A stretch of 31,233 nucleotides of DNA, from positions 1 through 31,233 of IMG/VR virus record IMGVR_UViG_3300009155_000163; one strand, written 5' to 3'. The DNA comes from a virus. The position numbers were made by a program, and so were the translations under genes. A model generated the notes under the pieces. It saw only the letters and a program-made list of their open reading frames with translations, had not been told where the DNA came from and made no database searches. Of this stretch, positions 1 to 7,869 are shown in pieces (positions within the stretch are counted from its first letter, which is position 1; each line of letters begins with the position of its first letter).

Positions 1-2
1 CG

Positions 3-98
3 ACGAAATACTTCACTGGTTACATCGATGATGTGCGAATCACCAAGGGCGTGGCTCGCACAATCACCGTTCCAACAGCGGCATTCCCTGACGCATGA
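3..98 (+). CDS. C-terminal fragment of a LamG/concanavalin-like virion protein
   Basis: The gene is cut by the left edge of the window; only 31 codons remain. The fragment contains the phrase GYIDDVRITKGVAR and ends with a PTAAFPDA-type tail. In the laminin-G/concanavalin-like domains common on phage tail and capsid-decoration proteins, the last strand reads G-x-IDD-R-T-G-AR followed by a proline-rich end, so this is the terminal strand of such a lectin-like domain. It would act on the virion surface, probably in carbohydrate binding. The stop overlaps the next start (ATGA). Family assignment rests on this short motif only. Confidence 0.6.
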   Translation, partial: TKYFTGYIDDVRITKGVARTITVPTAAFPDA

Positions 99-253
99 CC
101 GACAACGAAACCATCACCGTCGCCCTCGCCTACTGCGCTCTTGCGCTGGTTGGCCCTGCCATCCTTACGCGACTTGTGCGTTGGGCCGAAAGCGACGAGG
201 CGGCGAATCTTGCGTATGAGATTGGCATGGCAATTGAGGGGGCGGCACGATGA
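95..253 (+). CDS. small single-TM protein, unknown function
   Basis: A 52-residue ORF that starts in an ATGA overlap with the LamG gene and ends in an ATGA overlap with the next gene, so translational coupling supports it. Residues about 6-27 form one hydrophobic helix (ITVALAYCALALVGPAIL), followed by a charged helix (RWAESDEAAN). It could be a small membrane protein or a hydrophobic virion component. I recognise no family. Its position inside a virion-gene operon is the only functional clue. Confidence 0.6.
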   Translation: MTDNETITVALAYCALALVGPAILTRLVRWAESDEAANLAYEIGMAIEGAAR

Positions 254-597
254 ATACATACAGTCAGCTGCCAGGCGAGCTCAACGTCGTTGTGTCACAC
301 ATTGACGGCCTGGCTATTACGGGGGCTCTCGGGTTCTCAACCGCTGGCGACACGCTGACTGCTGTTATCTACGAAGACACTGCTGCCGGGTACGCAGCAG
401 CGATCGCGGCCACGCCAGCACCAGCGGCAACCTGGTCCATCTCTCGTGTAGATAATTCAATCGGTGCCATCACGCTCTCGCTGTCAGCGTCGACCATCAA
501 GGGTCTTTCGTTGGCCAAGAGTTATCGCTGGTTCTTGCGTTCGTCTGCCCTTGATCGTGCTGTGACAAGTGGCACGTTCACGCTGAGGGCTCCATGA
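250..597 (+). CDS. putative virion/baseplate-type beta protein
   Basis: 115 residues, coupled by ATGA at both ends. The sequence is beta-rich and low in charge, with an [16 protein letters not shown] opening that resembles the N-terminal beta domains (BppU-like or Ig-like) of phage fibre-associated proteins, where a modest fold is built around repeated strands ([19 protein letters not shown]). It lies directly before the collagen-like protein and could be its adaptor to the particle. No catalytic motif is visible and the family call is tentative. Confidence 0.55.
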   Translation: MNTYSQLPGELNVVVSHIDGLAITGALGFSTAGDTLTAVIYEDTAAGYAAAIAATPAPAATWSISRVDNSIGAITLSLSASTIKGLSLAKSYRWFLRSSALDRAVTSGTFTLRAP

Positions 598-1565
598 GCG
601 ACATTCGCGTCAGCGTCACTGGCCCTGCCCCCTTCACCGTTCGCGTCACCGGTGCAACAGGGGTTTCGCCTGCGATCACAAACGGGCAGACCTTCAGCGT
701 GCAGCTGGCCGGCGTCGGGCCGACTGGGCCGTCTGGCCCGCGCGGTGCTAATGGTGCTCAAGGCGAAATCGGTGCCACTGGGGCTGTTGGTGCGGCGTCA
801 ACGGTCACCGGACCAACTGGGGCAGCTTCAAGCGTGCCAGGCCCCACTGGCGCCGCATCGATGGTGACCGGGCCAACAGGGGCCGCGTCAACAGTGCAGG
901 GACCGGTCGGCCCGACTGGTGCATCCGGCGCTGCGGGCAGCACCGGAGCAACCGGTCCGACAGGTCCAGCTGGATTAACCGGAGCAAGGGGAAGTGATGG
1001 CGTCGGCGCCACTGGATCCACTGGCGCGACAGGTGCTGCGGGTGTTGCTGGTTTGACCGGGCCGACGGGGGCAGTCGGCAGCCAAGGCGTCACCGGGGCA
1101 ACTGGCGCGCGTGGAAGCGATGGTGGCGTCGGAGCCGTGGGTGCAACCGGGGCGACTGGGGCTACTGGAAGCACCGGACCTCGAGGTAGCGATGGCGCCG
1201 CAGGGCCAACCGGCAGCCAGGGTAATGCTGGCGCTGCATCTACCATAACTGGGCCAACCGGTTCTGTTGGTGCCGCTTCCACGGTAACTGGGCCTACCGG
1301 CGCAACCGGAGCCCCATCAACGGCTGCCGGCCCAACCGGAGCCACGGGGGCGACAGGCGCTGCATCTGCCGTCGCTGGTCCGACTGGGGCCACTGGATCA
1401 AACGGCGTGGCGGGCGCCACCGGGGCCACTGGTGCTTCCGCTGCTGTGGCTTATCAAGCCACGGCCAATTTCCCAGCAACTGGAGTCACTGGTGTGCTCT
1501 ACATCGCATCGGACCCGTCGAAGATTTTTCAATTTGTAAACGGGTTCTACGTTCAGATTGGTTGA
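594..1565 (+). CDS. collagen-like virion fibre protein (Gly-X-Thr repeats)
   Basis: 323 residues with three parts. An N-terminal beta segment (about 1-40, with [11 protein letters not shown]) is followed by a long Gly-X-Y region (about 41-285) dominated by GPT, GAT and GST triplets, broken by a recurring non-collagen unit of the [10 protein letters not shown] type. A short C-terminal domain (about 286-323, ending [12 protein letters not shown]) probably nucleates trimer formation. Phage collagen-like proteins form trimeric rods on tail fibres or capsids. Thr in the third triplet position is abundant; in Bacillus BclA, Thr-rich GXT triplets are O-glycosylated. A glycosyltransferase and a methyltransferase lie 2-3 kb downstream. 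The antisense proline-rich ORF is only the complement of these repeats. Confidence 0.9.
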   Translation: MSDIRVSVTGPAPFTVRVTGATGVSPAITNGQTFSVQLAGVGPTGPSGPRGANGAQGEIGATGAVGAASTVTGPTGAASSVPGPTGAASMVTGPTGAASTVQGPVGPTGASGAAGSTGATGPTGPAGLTGARGSDGVGATGSTGATGAAGVAGLTGPTGAVGSQGVTGATGARGSDGGVGAVGATGATGATGSTGPRGSDGAAGPTGSQGNAGAASTITGPTGSVGAASTVTGPTGATGAPSTAAGPTGATGATGAASAVAGPTGATGSNGVAGATGATGASAAVAYQATANFPATGVTGVLYIASDPSKIFQFVNGFYVQIG

Positions 1566-1627
1566 TCTACAAATGCTATTTGCATTGCTCGTGATGCGTG
1601 GCACAAACAATTCACGGAGTAAGAGAA

Positions 1628-2275
1628 ATGCCGTATTTTTCAATCCCGGCAACATTGAGTGGTAACGCCACGCAACTCCAAGGCCGCGCTGTTTCGGCGA
1701 CTGCCCCAGCTGCTAACCAGGTGCTCGCGTGGAGCGGTTCGGCGTGGCTTCCGGCCACCGGCGTGACAGGCCCAGCAGGCAGCGACGGCTCGCAGTTCTA
1801 CGGCGGATCTGGTGCCCCGTCCGCCGGGTTCGGGAACAGTCGCGACTTCTTTATCGACACAACCAACGGCCGGCTGTACGGGCCGAAGACCGACGGCTCG
1901 TGGGGATCTCCGTTGCAATTGCAGACCGGCGCCCAAGGGCCGTCTGGCGTCACTGGAGCAACTGGGCCGGCAGGACAGAGTTTCACAGGCCCATCTGGTG
2001 CTGCTGGCAACACGGGTCCAACCGGAGTCGGGGGGGCGACAATTGTCGCTGTTGGCGGCACGCCAAATGCCAATGTTGGCAGAAACGGCGACTTGGCGTT
2101 TGACATCACCGGTAAACAGTTCTTCGGACCGAAGGCAAATGACCTGTGGCCGGCAGCAGTGTCGATCGCAGGTCCGACCGGCCCGACAGGCTCGCTGACG
2201 ATTGCCGACGTGATTGCGGCCATTGGTAGCAACGCCACTCTCAGGGCCGCGATTAAGTCTGCGGCCGCATCGTGA
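1628..2275 (+). CDS. second collagen-like virion protein
   Basis: 215 residues from the ATG at 1628, which has a GGAG 8 bases upstream; an upstream in-frame start at 1598 lacks this. The N-terminus (MPYFSIPATLSGNATQLQ) precedes short Gly-X-Y segments (GVTGATGPAG, GAAGNTGPTG) alternating with two copies of a beta unit, DFFIDTTNGRLYGPK and DLAFDITGKQFFGPK. These D-x-T-G-x-x-x-GPK units are typical spacers in phage collagen-like fibre proteins. A helical C-terminus (TIADVIAAIGSNATLRAAI) could trimerise. It probably forms part of the same appendage as the preceding collagen-like protein. The 62-base gap before it holds no clear promoter. Confidence 0.8.
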   Translation: MPYFSIPATLSGNATQLQGRAVSATAPAANQVLAWSGSAWLPATGVTGPAGSDGSQFYGGSGAPSAGFGNSRDFFIDTTNGRLYGPKTDGSWGSPLQLQTGAQGPSGVTGATGPAGQSFTGPSGAAGNTGPTGVGGATIVAVGGTPNANVGRNGDLAFDITGKQFFGPKANDLWPAAVSIAGPTGPTGSLTIADVIAAIGSNATLRAAIKSAAAS

Positions 2276-2282
2276 GGCACGG

Positions 2283-3344
2283 ATGCTTGAGCACCTCCAC
2301 CAGTTGGCCGTTCACGCGTACTACGCTGGCGAGCTCGACGCCGGCCGCCGGGCGTGCGAGCGATTGCTAGGCATGGAACTGACTCCAGAGAAGGAGCGGC
2401 TCGTGCGACGAAACCGCAGCTGGTACACGCAGACGCTTGACGAGCTCGTCGCGTGCCGGTTTCAGCGATTTGACGTGGAGCCTGCGGCGGACGGATGGTC
2501 GAAGTTCAACCCCACTATCATCGCGCACGACGACGGCTATCTGGCGATTGTGAGGTCTAGCAACTACCAGATCGTTGATGGTCAGTACGTGATCCCACCG
2601 GCGGACGGCGACACGATCCGCACGATCAACGTGCTGGCCACGCTCGGCGCGGATCTAATCGTTTTATCGCAGTCTGCGATACCGGATCCGATCTACCCAA
2701 AATCCGGCTATCCCGTACATGGCTTTGAGGACTGTCGGCTCAATGCTGTTCATGGCGAGCTTGTTGTGAGTGCCACGGTCCGCAATTGGGCCGGGCGCGA
2801 CGGCACGTGCCGGATCGCAACGGCCACGCTGCTGCCATACATGGGCAGCATGATCGACGCCACGCTACTCGACGAGCCTGTCAGCGGGCGGCACGAAAAG
2901 AACTGGATGCCAATTGTCGGCACTGAGGTGTTTCTGTACTCGTGCTGGGAACAAGGCCGCACGGCATTTGCTTCACGCAACGGAAGTGCATGGAAGATCG
3001 ACCGCAGGGGCGAGTCGCCGGCGATTGCACGCGGCTGGCGTGGTGGCTCGCAGGTCGTGGAGGCTGGAGACGGCCGCTGGCTCGCCTTGGTGCACGAGGT
3101 GGCGGAATACACGGGCGGCCGCATCTACGAGCATCGGTTCGTGCTGTTTGGGGACAGTTGCGACATTCTCGGCTGGTCGCCGGCTTTCGCGTTTCGCGAA
3201 ACGCGAGCGATTGAGTTTGCCGCCGGGCTCGCCCGGCGTGGCGACCAACTCGTGGCAACCTTTGGCGTGCGTGACGCCGAAGCGTGGATGGCTGAAATGA
3301 GTCTGGCCGAAGTGCTGGCCATGATTGGAGGAAATGATGGGTGA
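2283..3344 (+). CDS. five-bladed beta-propeller, glycosidase-like protein
   Basis: 353 residues from ATG 2283, 7 bases after the previous stop. Residues 1-55 are helical and TPR-like (AYYAGELDAGRRACERLLG). The rest resembles the five-bladed propeller of GH43/GH62/GH130-type enzymes: FNPTII, then GFEDCRL (equivalent to the E-D-x-R signature of GH130), then EKNWMPI and FLYSCWEQGR. Members act on glycans by hydrolysis or phosphorolysis, but related propellers with helical prefixes also sit in bacterial glycan clusters beside GT2 enzymes, as here. Whether catalytic acids are intact cannot be decided by eye. With the next two genes it forms a three-gene glycan cassette. Confidence 0.6.
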   Translation: MLEHLHQLAVHAYYAGELDAGRRACERLLGMELTPEKERLVRRNRSWYTQTLDELVACRFQRFDVEPAADGWSKFNPTIIAHDDGYLAIVRSSNYQIVDGQYVIPPADGDTIRTINVLATLGADLIVLSQSAIPDPIYPKSGYPVHGFEDCRLNAVHGELVVSATVRNWAGRDGTCRIATATLLPYMGSMIDATLLDEPVSGRHEKNWMPIVGTEVFLYSCWEQGRTAFASRNGSAWKIDRRGESPAIARGWRGGSQVVEAGDGRWLALVHEVAEYTGGRIYEHRFVLFGDSCDILGWSPAFAFRETRAIEFAAGLARRGDQLVATFGVRDAEAWMAEMSLAEVLAMIGGNDG

Positions 3345-3891
3345 CGAGCTCGAGGACCAGGTCGGCGACCGTCTGCGGATGCACTGGATGCCGGGCGACT
3401 GGTTTCCGTGTTCGCCGGAGGCCGTGGGCCACTATGCCGCCAAGGCCCGGGTGTGCCGCGAACACAAGCCGTTGAGCGTGATTGAGATCGGCACCCGGTG
3501 CGGCTACTCGCTCGCATCGTTCCACGTCGTGGCGCCCGACGCGAAGTTCCTCTGCGTGGACGGTGCCCTCGACGCAGACAGTCCTGCGTGCCTGCAGCAC
3601 TGGCAGAGCGTAGTAGACTCGCTCGGCATCGACGCCCAGCTGATCGTCTGCAACAGCCACGACATGCAGCAGCTGCCACCGGCTGACTTCGCCCACGTGG
3701 ACGGCGACCACTCTTACCAAGGGGCACTGGCCGACCTGCGGTTGGTGGCCCACGTGCCGGTGATCCTGGCGGACGACTGCGATAACCAGGAGGTCGAGCG
3801 GGCCGTTGAGGAGTTCTGCCAAGAGACTGGCCGCGAACCGGTTTACTACCACGACGGGCTGCGAAAGGCCGCCGTGCTTGTGGAGGCTTGA
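3337..3891 (+). CDS. class I SAM-dependent methyltransferase
   Basis: 184 residues. The ATG at 3337 was preferred to the one at 3334 because GGAGGA at 3327-3332 is better spaced to it. The AdoMet-binding motif I is VIEIGTRCGYS (about 48-58), followed by an acidic strand end FLCVDG (71-76) and a motif HVDGDHSY (120-127) typical of Methyltransf_24-type enzymes, which often methylate sugars or small substrates. It overlaps the propeller gene by 8 bases and abuts the glycosyltransferase by TGATG. Likely role: methylation of a sugar added by the neighbouring transferase (inference). Confidence 0.85.
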   Translation: MGDELEDQVGDRLRMHWMPGDWFPCSPEAVGHYAAKARVCREHKPLSVIEIGTRCGYSLASFHVVAPDAKFLCVDGALDADSPACLQHWQSVVDSLGIDAQLIVCNSHDMQQLPPADFAHVDGDHSYQGALADLRLVAHVPVILADDCDNQEVERAVEEFCQETGREPVYYHDGLRKAAVLVEA

Positions 3892-4949
3892 TGATCGTCG
3901 GCATCTACGCTCTCGCGAAGAACGAGGCCGCTAACGTGCCGGCGTGGGAAGCGTCGTGCCGCGATGCCGACGTGCGGGTGGTCACCGACACGGGCTCGAC
4001 TGACGACACGGTGCAGCTGCTTGAGGACCAGGGCGTGGACGTGGCCCGCGGCAACGTCGTGCCGTGGAGGTGGGACGATAGTCACAACCTCTCCATGCAA
4101 CACTTGCCCAGCCACGTGGACGTGGCCATCCGGCTCGATCTCGACGAGGTGCTGGAGCCGGGCTGGCGGGAGGCCCTGGAGGCAGCATGGAAGCCGGAGA
4201 CGACCAAGCTTCGGTACTGGTATCAGTGGAGCGACGCCCTGCGGTTTAAGTCTGATCGCATTCACCTGAGGGCGGGCTACCGGTGGACCGGGGCTACCCA
4301 CGAGGGCCTCGTGCGGTGGCACGGCGAAGAGGTGCAGACGCACTGCGAGCAGACGCTCATCCGGCATCACCGGCAGCCCGGGAAGCAGCACAAGACAGAC
4401 CTGACGCTGCTGCAGCAGGCAGTCCGCGAGGCACCGCACGACGCCCGCATGAATTGGTATCTGGCCCGCGAGCTCGACTACCACGACCAGCCTGGGATCG
4501 TGGAAGCGTTTGAGCACTACCTTACGCTCCCCGGCGGGGCCGCGTGCGAGCGAGCATACGCCTACCGCGTGCTTGCCCGCCGGCAGCCGGAGAAGGCCGG
4601 CAACTGGCTCCTGCGGACGATTGAGGAGTCGCCACACGAGCCGGAGGGCTACCTTGCCCTCGGCGAGGCGTGCTGGGATGCCGGCGACGCCGTCGGTGCC
4701 CTGCACTGGGCGAGGCGTGCTGCGATGGCTCCCCATGACAGGCAGACGCACACAAGCGATCCAGTGGCCTACGGGCACCGAGCACCTGAGATGGCTGCCG
4801 CAGCGGCCTACAGCATCGGGCTTAAGCAGGAGGCGCTGACGCACGCCCGCGAGGCGTTCCGCCGCCACTCGTCGCAGGAGACGGCAGCGGCCGTCGCGAA
4901 GCTGGAGCTCGAGCTCACGACAAATATCCCCGGCCCGCAGGAGCGATAG
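3891..4949 (+). CDS. family 2 glycosyltransferase with TPR-like C-terminus
   Basis: 352 residues starting in a TGATG overlap. The GT-A nucleotide-binding signature is VTDTGSTDDT (31-40), and the metal-binding acidic motif is in RLDLDEVLEPGW (81-92, a D-x-D-E arrangement). A WTGATHEGLV stretch follows near residue 130. From about residue 165 to the end, helical pairs (DARMNWYLARELDYHD, GYLALGEACWDAGDAVGALH) look like tetratricopeptide repeats, as in SunS/O-GlcNAc-transferase-like enzymes that modify proteins. It is therefore a good candidate for a protein glycosyltransferase acting on a virion substrate; the collagen-like Thr repeats upstream are the obvious one. Confidence 0.88.
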   Translation: MIVGIYALAKNEAANVPAWEASCRDADVRVVTDTGSTDDTVQLLEDQGVDVARGNVVPWRWDDSHNLSMQHLPSHVDVAIRLDLDEVLEPGWREALEAAWKPETTKLRYWYQWSDALRFKSDRIHLRAGYRWTGATHEGLVRWHGEEVQTHCEQTLIRHHRQPGKQHKTDLTLLQQAVREAPHDARMNWYLARELDYHDQPGIVEAFEHYLTLPGGAACERAYAYRVLARRQPEKAGNWLLRTIEESPHEPEGYLALGEACWDAGDAVGALHWARRAAMAPHDRQTHTSDPVAYGHRAPEMAAAAAYSIGLKQEALTHAREAFRRHSSQETAAAVAKLELELTTNIPGPQER

Positions 4950-4950
4950 C

Positions 4951-5457
4951 ATGCCAGTCACGCCGCACCTCTCACGCAACCTCGCCACGCGTCTGGCGGC
5001 CGCCCTTTCGGCATTTAGTTGGGGCAGCGTGCCGGGCGGCACGATCGCGGCCACCATGCAACGCAAACCCGACTACGGGCTTGAGGATCTCGGATCCCTG
5101 CGCGTGTCAGTGGTGCCCGGACCTTATGCGATGAAGACAGAGACAAAGGGGATGGAGCTCGCCGACACGACCGTCGGGATTGTCGTTGCCAAGCACGTCG
5201 GCAGCGAGGCAGACATCGTCGCCTTGGAGGATCTCTGCCAAGAGATCGTGGATGCGATTCGGTCGGACTACATCAAGCCCAGCGGGCTGCCAGAAGACAA
5301 CGACTGGACAGAGGTCAGCAACCCACTGCCATACGATCCTGAGCTCCTCGAGGCCAGGAATGTGTTCATGGCGCAGATCGCTGTGCAGTGGGATATCCCG
5401 GTGGATAAGTGGGCGCCTGCGGCGCCGACAGGCGCTACGGGAGCCACCGGCCCATGA
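4951..5457 (+). CDS. putative tail terminator/tail completion protein with collagen-like tail
   Basis: 168 residues, one base after the glycosyltransferase stop. The fold looks alpha/beta with an early helix (NLATRLAAALSAF), a strand-rich middle (SLRVSVVPGP, TVGIVVAKHV) and a regulated-length helix (ALEDLCQEIVDAIRSDY). This fits tail terminator/tail completion proteins, which are usually encoded between head-tail joining and tail-tube genes. The last ten residues, [10 protein letters not shown], are pure collagen-like triplets appended to an otherwise globular protein. Function is inferred from size and position. Confidence 0.55.
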   Translation: MPVTPHLSRNLATRLAAALSAFSWGSVPGGTIAATMQRKPDYGLEDLGSLRVSVVPGPYAMKTETKGMELADTTVGIVVAKHVGSEADIVALEDLCQEIVDAIRSDYIKPSGLPEDNDWTEVSNPLPYDPELLEARNVFMAQIAVQWDIPVDKWAPAAPTGATGATGP

Positions 5458-6173
5458 GCATGCTGGACGCTGGCCGGAATCCGCTCGGTGCCGGTCTGTC
5501 GGGATCGATGGGGATCCCGATGCGGATCAACTTTGATTTTTTCTTCGACCGTGCCAGCGTGCAGGCTGCGCTCGACAAGGCGATCTATCGCGGGCTGTAT
5601 CGGGCTGGTTCGGTGGTGATGCAGATCAGTCGACGGTCGATCAAAAAGATGGGCATGGCGAAGCCAAAGTTGAGGGTCATGCGAGCCAATCCTGACTCGA
5701 CGCTCCGGCAGTTGCTCGCAAGGAACGACATCAGCACCAGGACAAAACGGAAGATTTCTGACAGGTTGTTTGAGATCCGTTTCAAGCCGCCATCGCAGCC
5801 AGAAACTCCACCTCACACTCACGCGGGCACACTTCGCCGCTCAATCACTTACCAATATGACCCGTCCACTGAGTCTGTGGTTGTCGGTGCTTTTATGGAC
5901 GGTGCCCCATACATTGCAGCGTTGCACGAGCACGGCGGCTCGCAGCAGATGGCGGCCTGGGCGTGGATACCGCGGTATGGCCGCGGCTACAAGGGCATTC
6001 TCGCTTGGTATCGCGTCGGCAAAGGCCCGAAGAGCAAGGCGAACTGGCAGATCACCAGCTTCCGCAAGACGTTCCCGTACCCGCAGCGCCCGTTCATGTT
6101 ACCAGCCATGCTCGTGGGCGTGAGGCGCGGCAGGATCGCACAAGAGTTCGCGGGACGTTTCCGCAGTGGTTGA
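5454..6173 (+). CDS. HK97 gp10-like neck/minor tail protein
   Basis: 239 residues, starting in an ATGA overlap. The central and C-terminal regions carry the hallmarks of HK97-gp10-like tail-completion proteins: a basic helix (GSVVMQISRRSIKKMG), a strand with VVVGAFMDGAPYIAALHEHGG, and RPFMLPAM near the end, the usual R-P-F-x-x-P-A signature. These proteins join the tail to the head connector. A longer upstream GTG start (5409) would overlap the preceding gene by 49 bases and is less likely. The first 20 residues are Gly/Pro rich and poorly conserved-looking. Confidence 0.75.
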   Translation: MSMLDAGRNPLGAGLSGSMGIPMRINFDFFFDRASVQAALDKAIYRGLYRAGSVVMQISRRSIKKMGMAKPKLRVMRANPDSTLRQLLARNDISTRTKRKISDRLFEIRFKPPSQPETPPHTHAGTLRRSITYQYDPSTESVVVGAFMDGAPYIAALHEHGGSQQMAAWAWIPRYGRGYKGILAWYRVGKGPKSKANWQITSFRKTFPYPQRPFMLPAMLVGVRRGRIAQEFAGRFRSG

Positions 6174-6224
6174 CCATCCGTTCAGGTATACTGGCGATAG
6201 GTGCCCACCCCACGTGAGGAAGCT

Positions 6225-6590
6225 ATGGCAACCACTATCCAACTTGGCAAAAACACGACGATTAGCGGACTGACCGGCGTGCAAGACGTCTCGATGACGA
6301 TCGAGGCCGAGAAGGTCGACGCGACGACCAAGGGGTCTACTGGCGTCTACAAGCGGACCGTGGCCGGCCTGCAGTCGCGGACGCTTGAAGCGACGGTGCT
6401 TGGCGACTCAACGCAATCTTACGGCAAGCAGATTGCCGTCACCGTCACGCCCAGCGGTGGCACTGCGTTTGCCATCACTGGCGTTGTCACCAGCGCTAAG
6501 CGGACGCAGCCAATCGGCGGAGCCGAGGCCGTCAGCATCACGATCAAGCCAGGCATCGCTCTCGACTCCAACGATCAGGTCACCGTCTAA
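6225..6590 (+). CDS. tail-tube-like protein 1
   Basis: 121 residues, ATG 6225 with TGAGGA 6 bases upstream. The all-beta pattern is that of a small tail-tube fold: LGKNTTISGLTGVQDVSMTI, then a YKRTVAGLQSRTLEATVLGD loop and final GVVTSAKRTQPIGGAEAV, the last resembling the P-x-G strand of phage major tail proteins. It lies just upstream of two similar small proteins. It may be the major tail-tube subunit or a tube-associated copy. A 51-base gap before it contains a TATACT-like hexamer, but no acceptably spaced -35. Confidence 0.6.
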   Translation: MATTIQLGKNTTISGLTGVQDVSMTIEAEKVDATTKGSTGVYKRTVAGLQSRTLEATVLGDSTQSYGKQIAVTVTPSGGTAFAITGVVTSAKRTQPIGGAEAVSITIKPGIALDSNDQVTV

Positions 6591-6611
6591 GTTTTACAAC
6601 TAGAGGACCAC

Positions 6612-6938
6612 ATGGCCAAGTACAAGCTCGGTAAGACGGCACTCATCACTGCACCAGGCGTCAGCCTGGACGACGTTGTAGACGTCGATCTGAACGCCAG
6701 CGGCGACGAGGTGGATATCACTGTTTTCGGTGATACAGAGAAGCAGATCGGATGCGGTCTTCTCGACGTCACTGTCGAAGTGACTGCCACGAACCACTCT
6801 GCTACCGTCGGTGCCACCGGTGCGATCACTGTCGGCGGCATGAGCTCTGTTGCGTGCGTGGTGTTGGACGTCAAGAACAAGATTACCCCGAAGGGGCGGA
6901 GCGAGTACACCATCTCATACGCACCGACTGTGTCCTGA
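6612..6938 (+). CDS. tail-tube-like protein 2
   Basis: 108 residues, RBS AGAGGA at 6602-6607. The opening MAKYKLGKTALITAPGVSL parallels the protein before it (L-G-K-x-x-x-I-x-x-x-G-V). Acidic strands follow (VVDVDLNASGDEVDITVFG) and a final strand pair (ITPKGRSEYTISYAPTV). Its organisation matches the small beta-barrel tail-tube family. It is probably a paralogue of its neighbours, so the tube may be built from more than one subunit or one copy may be a tail-tip/tube-initiator protein. No enzyme motif is present. Confidence 0.6.
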   Translation: MAKYKLGKTALITAPGVSLDDVVDVDLNASGDEVDITVFGDTEKQIGCGLLDVTVEVTATNHSATVGATGAITVGGMSSVACVVLDVKNKITPKGRSEYTISYAPTVS

Positions 6939-6953
6939 CCGCAGAGGTGACCT

Positions 6954-7316
6954 GTGGCCAAGGTCCGCCTCGCCAGAAATCAATCGATCAGCGCGGACAA
7001 TGTTGTGCTATTAGGCACGCGCGACTTTGATGTTGAGCTAGAGCTTGACACGGTCGACGTGACGCCGTGGAACTCTGCAGCGCGTGGTGAGATCACTCTC
7101 ACCGAGATGAACACGGTCACGCTGCAGATTTACGACGCAGCAGATGTTAGTCGATTCATGGCAAAGTGGAATCAATTTCCGCCGCAGCCGGTGGCTATTA
7201 AAGTCGGCGGCGCCGAGGCGAATTTCCTTGTTCACAAAGTCAAAGTATCTGGCCAGTTCGGCGGCGTGATGGCTTACGAGGTTGTCCTAAAGCTCTGGCC
7301 TTACAAAAATGAATAA
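6954..7316 (+). CDS. tail-tube-like protein 3
   Basis: 120 residues from a GTG at 6954 preceded by AGAGGTGA. It repeats the theme of the two genes before it: an opening beta hairpin, an acidic strand stretch (DFDVELELDTVDVTPWNS) and a closing pair (VSGQFGGVMAYEVVLKLW). The segment ADVSRFMAKWNQFPPQPVAI is unlike the others. It overlaps the assembly chaperone gene by 8 bases. The order tube protein, chaperone, tape measure is the classical long-tail order, so this copy is in the position of the major tail protein. Confidence 0.6.
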   Translation: MAKVRLARNQSISADNVVLLGTRDFDVELELDTVDVTPWNSAARGEITLTEMNTVTLQIYDAADVSRFMAKWNQFPPQPVAIKVGGAEANFLVHKVKVSGQFGGVMAYEVVLKLWPYKNE

Positions 7317-7869
7317 GTTTAAAACACTCGACGGCCATGAACTGGCGATCGAGGTCAACTACCTTACGGTCAAGCGCGTTCGCGATCTGTGCGGCGTAAA
7401 CGTGCTCGACATCTGCAACCTCGACAAGGAATCGCTCTCGGGGTGGGTGGCCGACGATTTGAAAGTGCTCGAGGTCATCTGTGCGGTGGTGCGGCCGCAG
7501 CTTGCGTCCATCGACATGGCCGACGACGAGTTCTTTGCCGCGTGCGACGGCCAGGTTTTGAAGGAGGCCGTCGAACGGCTGGTTGACCAGGTATCTGATT
7601 TTTTCCAAGAGCCCAGGAAGGGGCTGGTCAAGAAGGTGATAGCGAAACTGAGGGAGACGGAGCGGAAGATGGAGGCCCAGGCAGAGAGGGCGATAGAACA
7701 GGCATTGAGCCAGTGCGACTTCGAGGAAGCCCTCAAGACGCATGGGAGCTCGGGTTCCACCTCGCAGGCATCGTCGGAGTCGCCCCTTGGAGCTTCACTC
7801 TCCGAGAGCTCGTCTGGATGGCGGAAGGCCGGCAGCACGAAAACTGGACGCACACGGCGTCGCTCATGA
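7309..7869 (+). CDS. tail assembly chaperone, G-type frame
   Basis: 186 residues as an uninterrupted frame. Residues 1-100 are a compact helical domain (YLTVKRVRDLCGVNVLDI, AACDGQVLKEAVERLVDQV) and 100-145 a charged helix (LVKKVIAKLRETERKMEAQ). It sits between tail-tube and tape-measure genes, where phages encode the tape-measure chaperones G and G-T. The last 43 residues are Ser/Gly-rich and low-complexity (GSSGSTSQASSES) and look like the shadow of the overlapping frame, whose third-position G/C signal takes over near 7742. G normally coats the tape measure during tail assembly. Confidence 0.8.
   Translation: MNKFKTLDGHELAIEVNYLTVKRVRDLCGVNVLDICNLDKESLSGWVADDLKVLEVICAVVRPQLASIDMADDEFFAACDGQVLKEAVERLVDQVSDFFQEPRKGLVKKVIAKLRETERKMEAQAERAIEQALSQCDFEEALKTHGSSGSTSQASSESPLGASLSESSSGWRKAGSTKTGRTRRRS
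7599..7605 (+). promoter_or_regulatory. candidate -1 frameshift heptamer
   Basis: T TTT TTC lies in the correct phase for the G frame (codons TTT at 7600 and TTC at 7603) and immediately follows the TGA at 7596-7598 that closes the T frame upstream. It is the only canonical X-XXY-YYZ site in the overlap. Against it, codon third positions favour the G frame until about 7740, so the real shift may happen later at a non-canonical site. Confidence 0.45.

Noticed and set aside
758-1429. 223-residue proline/valine-rich ORF on the minus strand
   Set aside because: It is the exact complement of the collagen-like Gly-X-Thr repeats and has no RBS or independent coding signal.
3846-5066. 406-residue minus-strand ORF
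   Set aside because: It lies antisense to the glycosyltransferase and tail genes, has no recognisable domain and reflects the open antisense frame of GC-rich coding DNA.
6161-6200. Possible promoter TTGACC...TATACT before the tail-tube genes
   Set aside because: The spacing between the two hexamers is only about 11 bases, too short for a sigma70 promoter.
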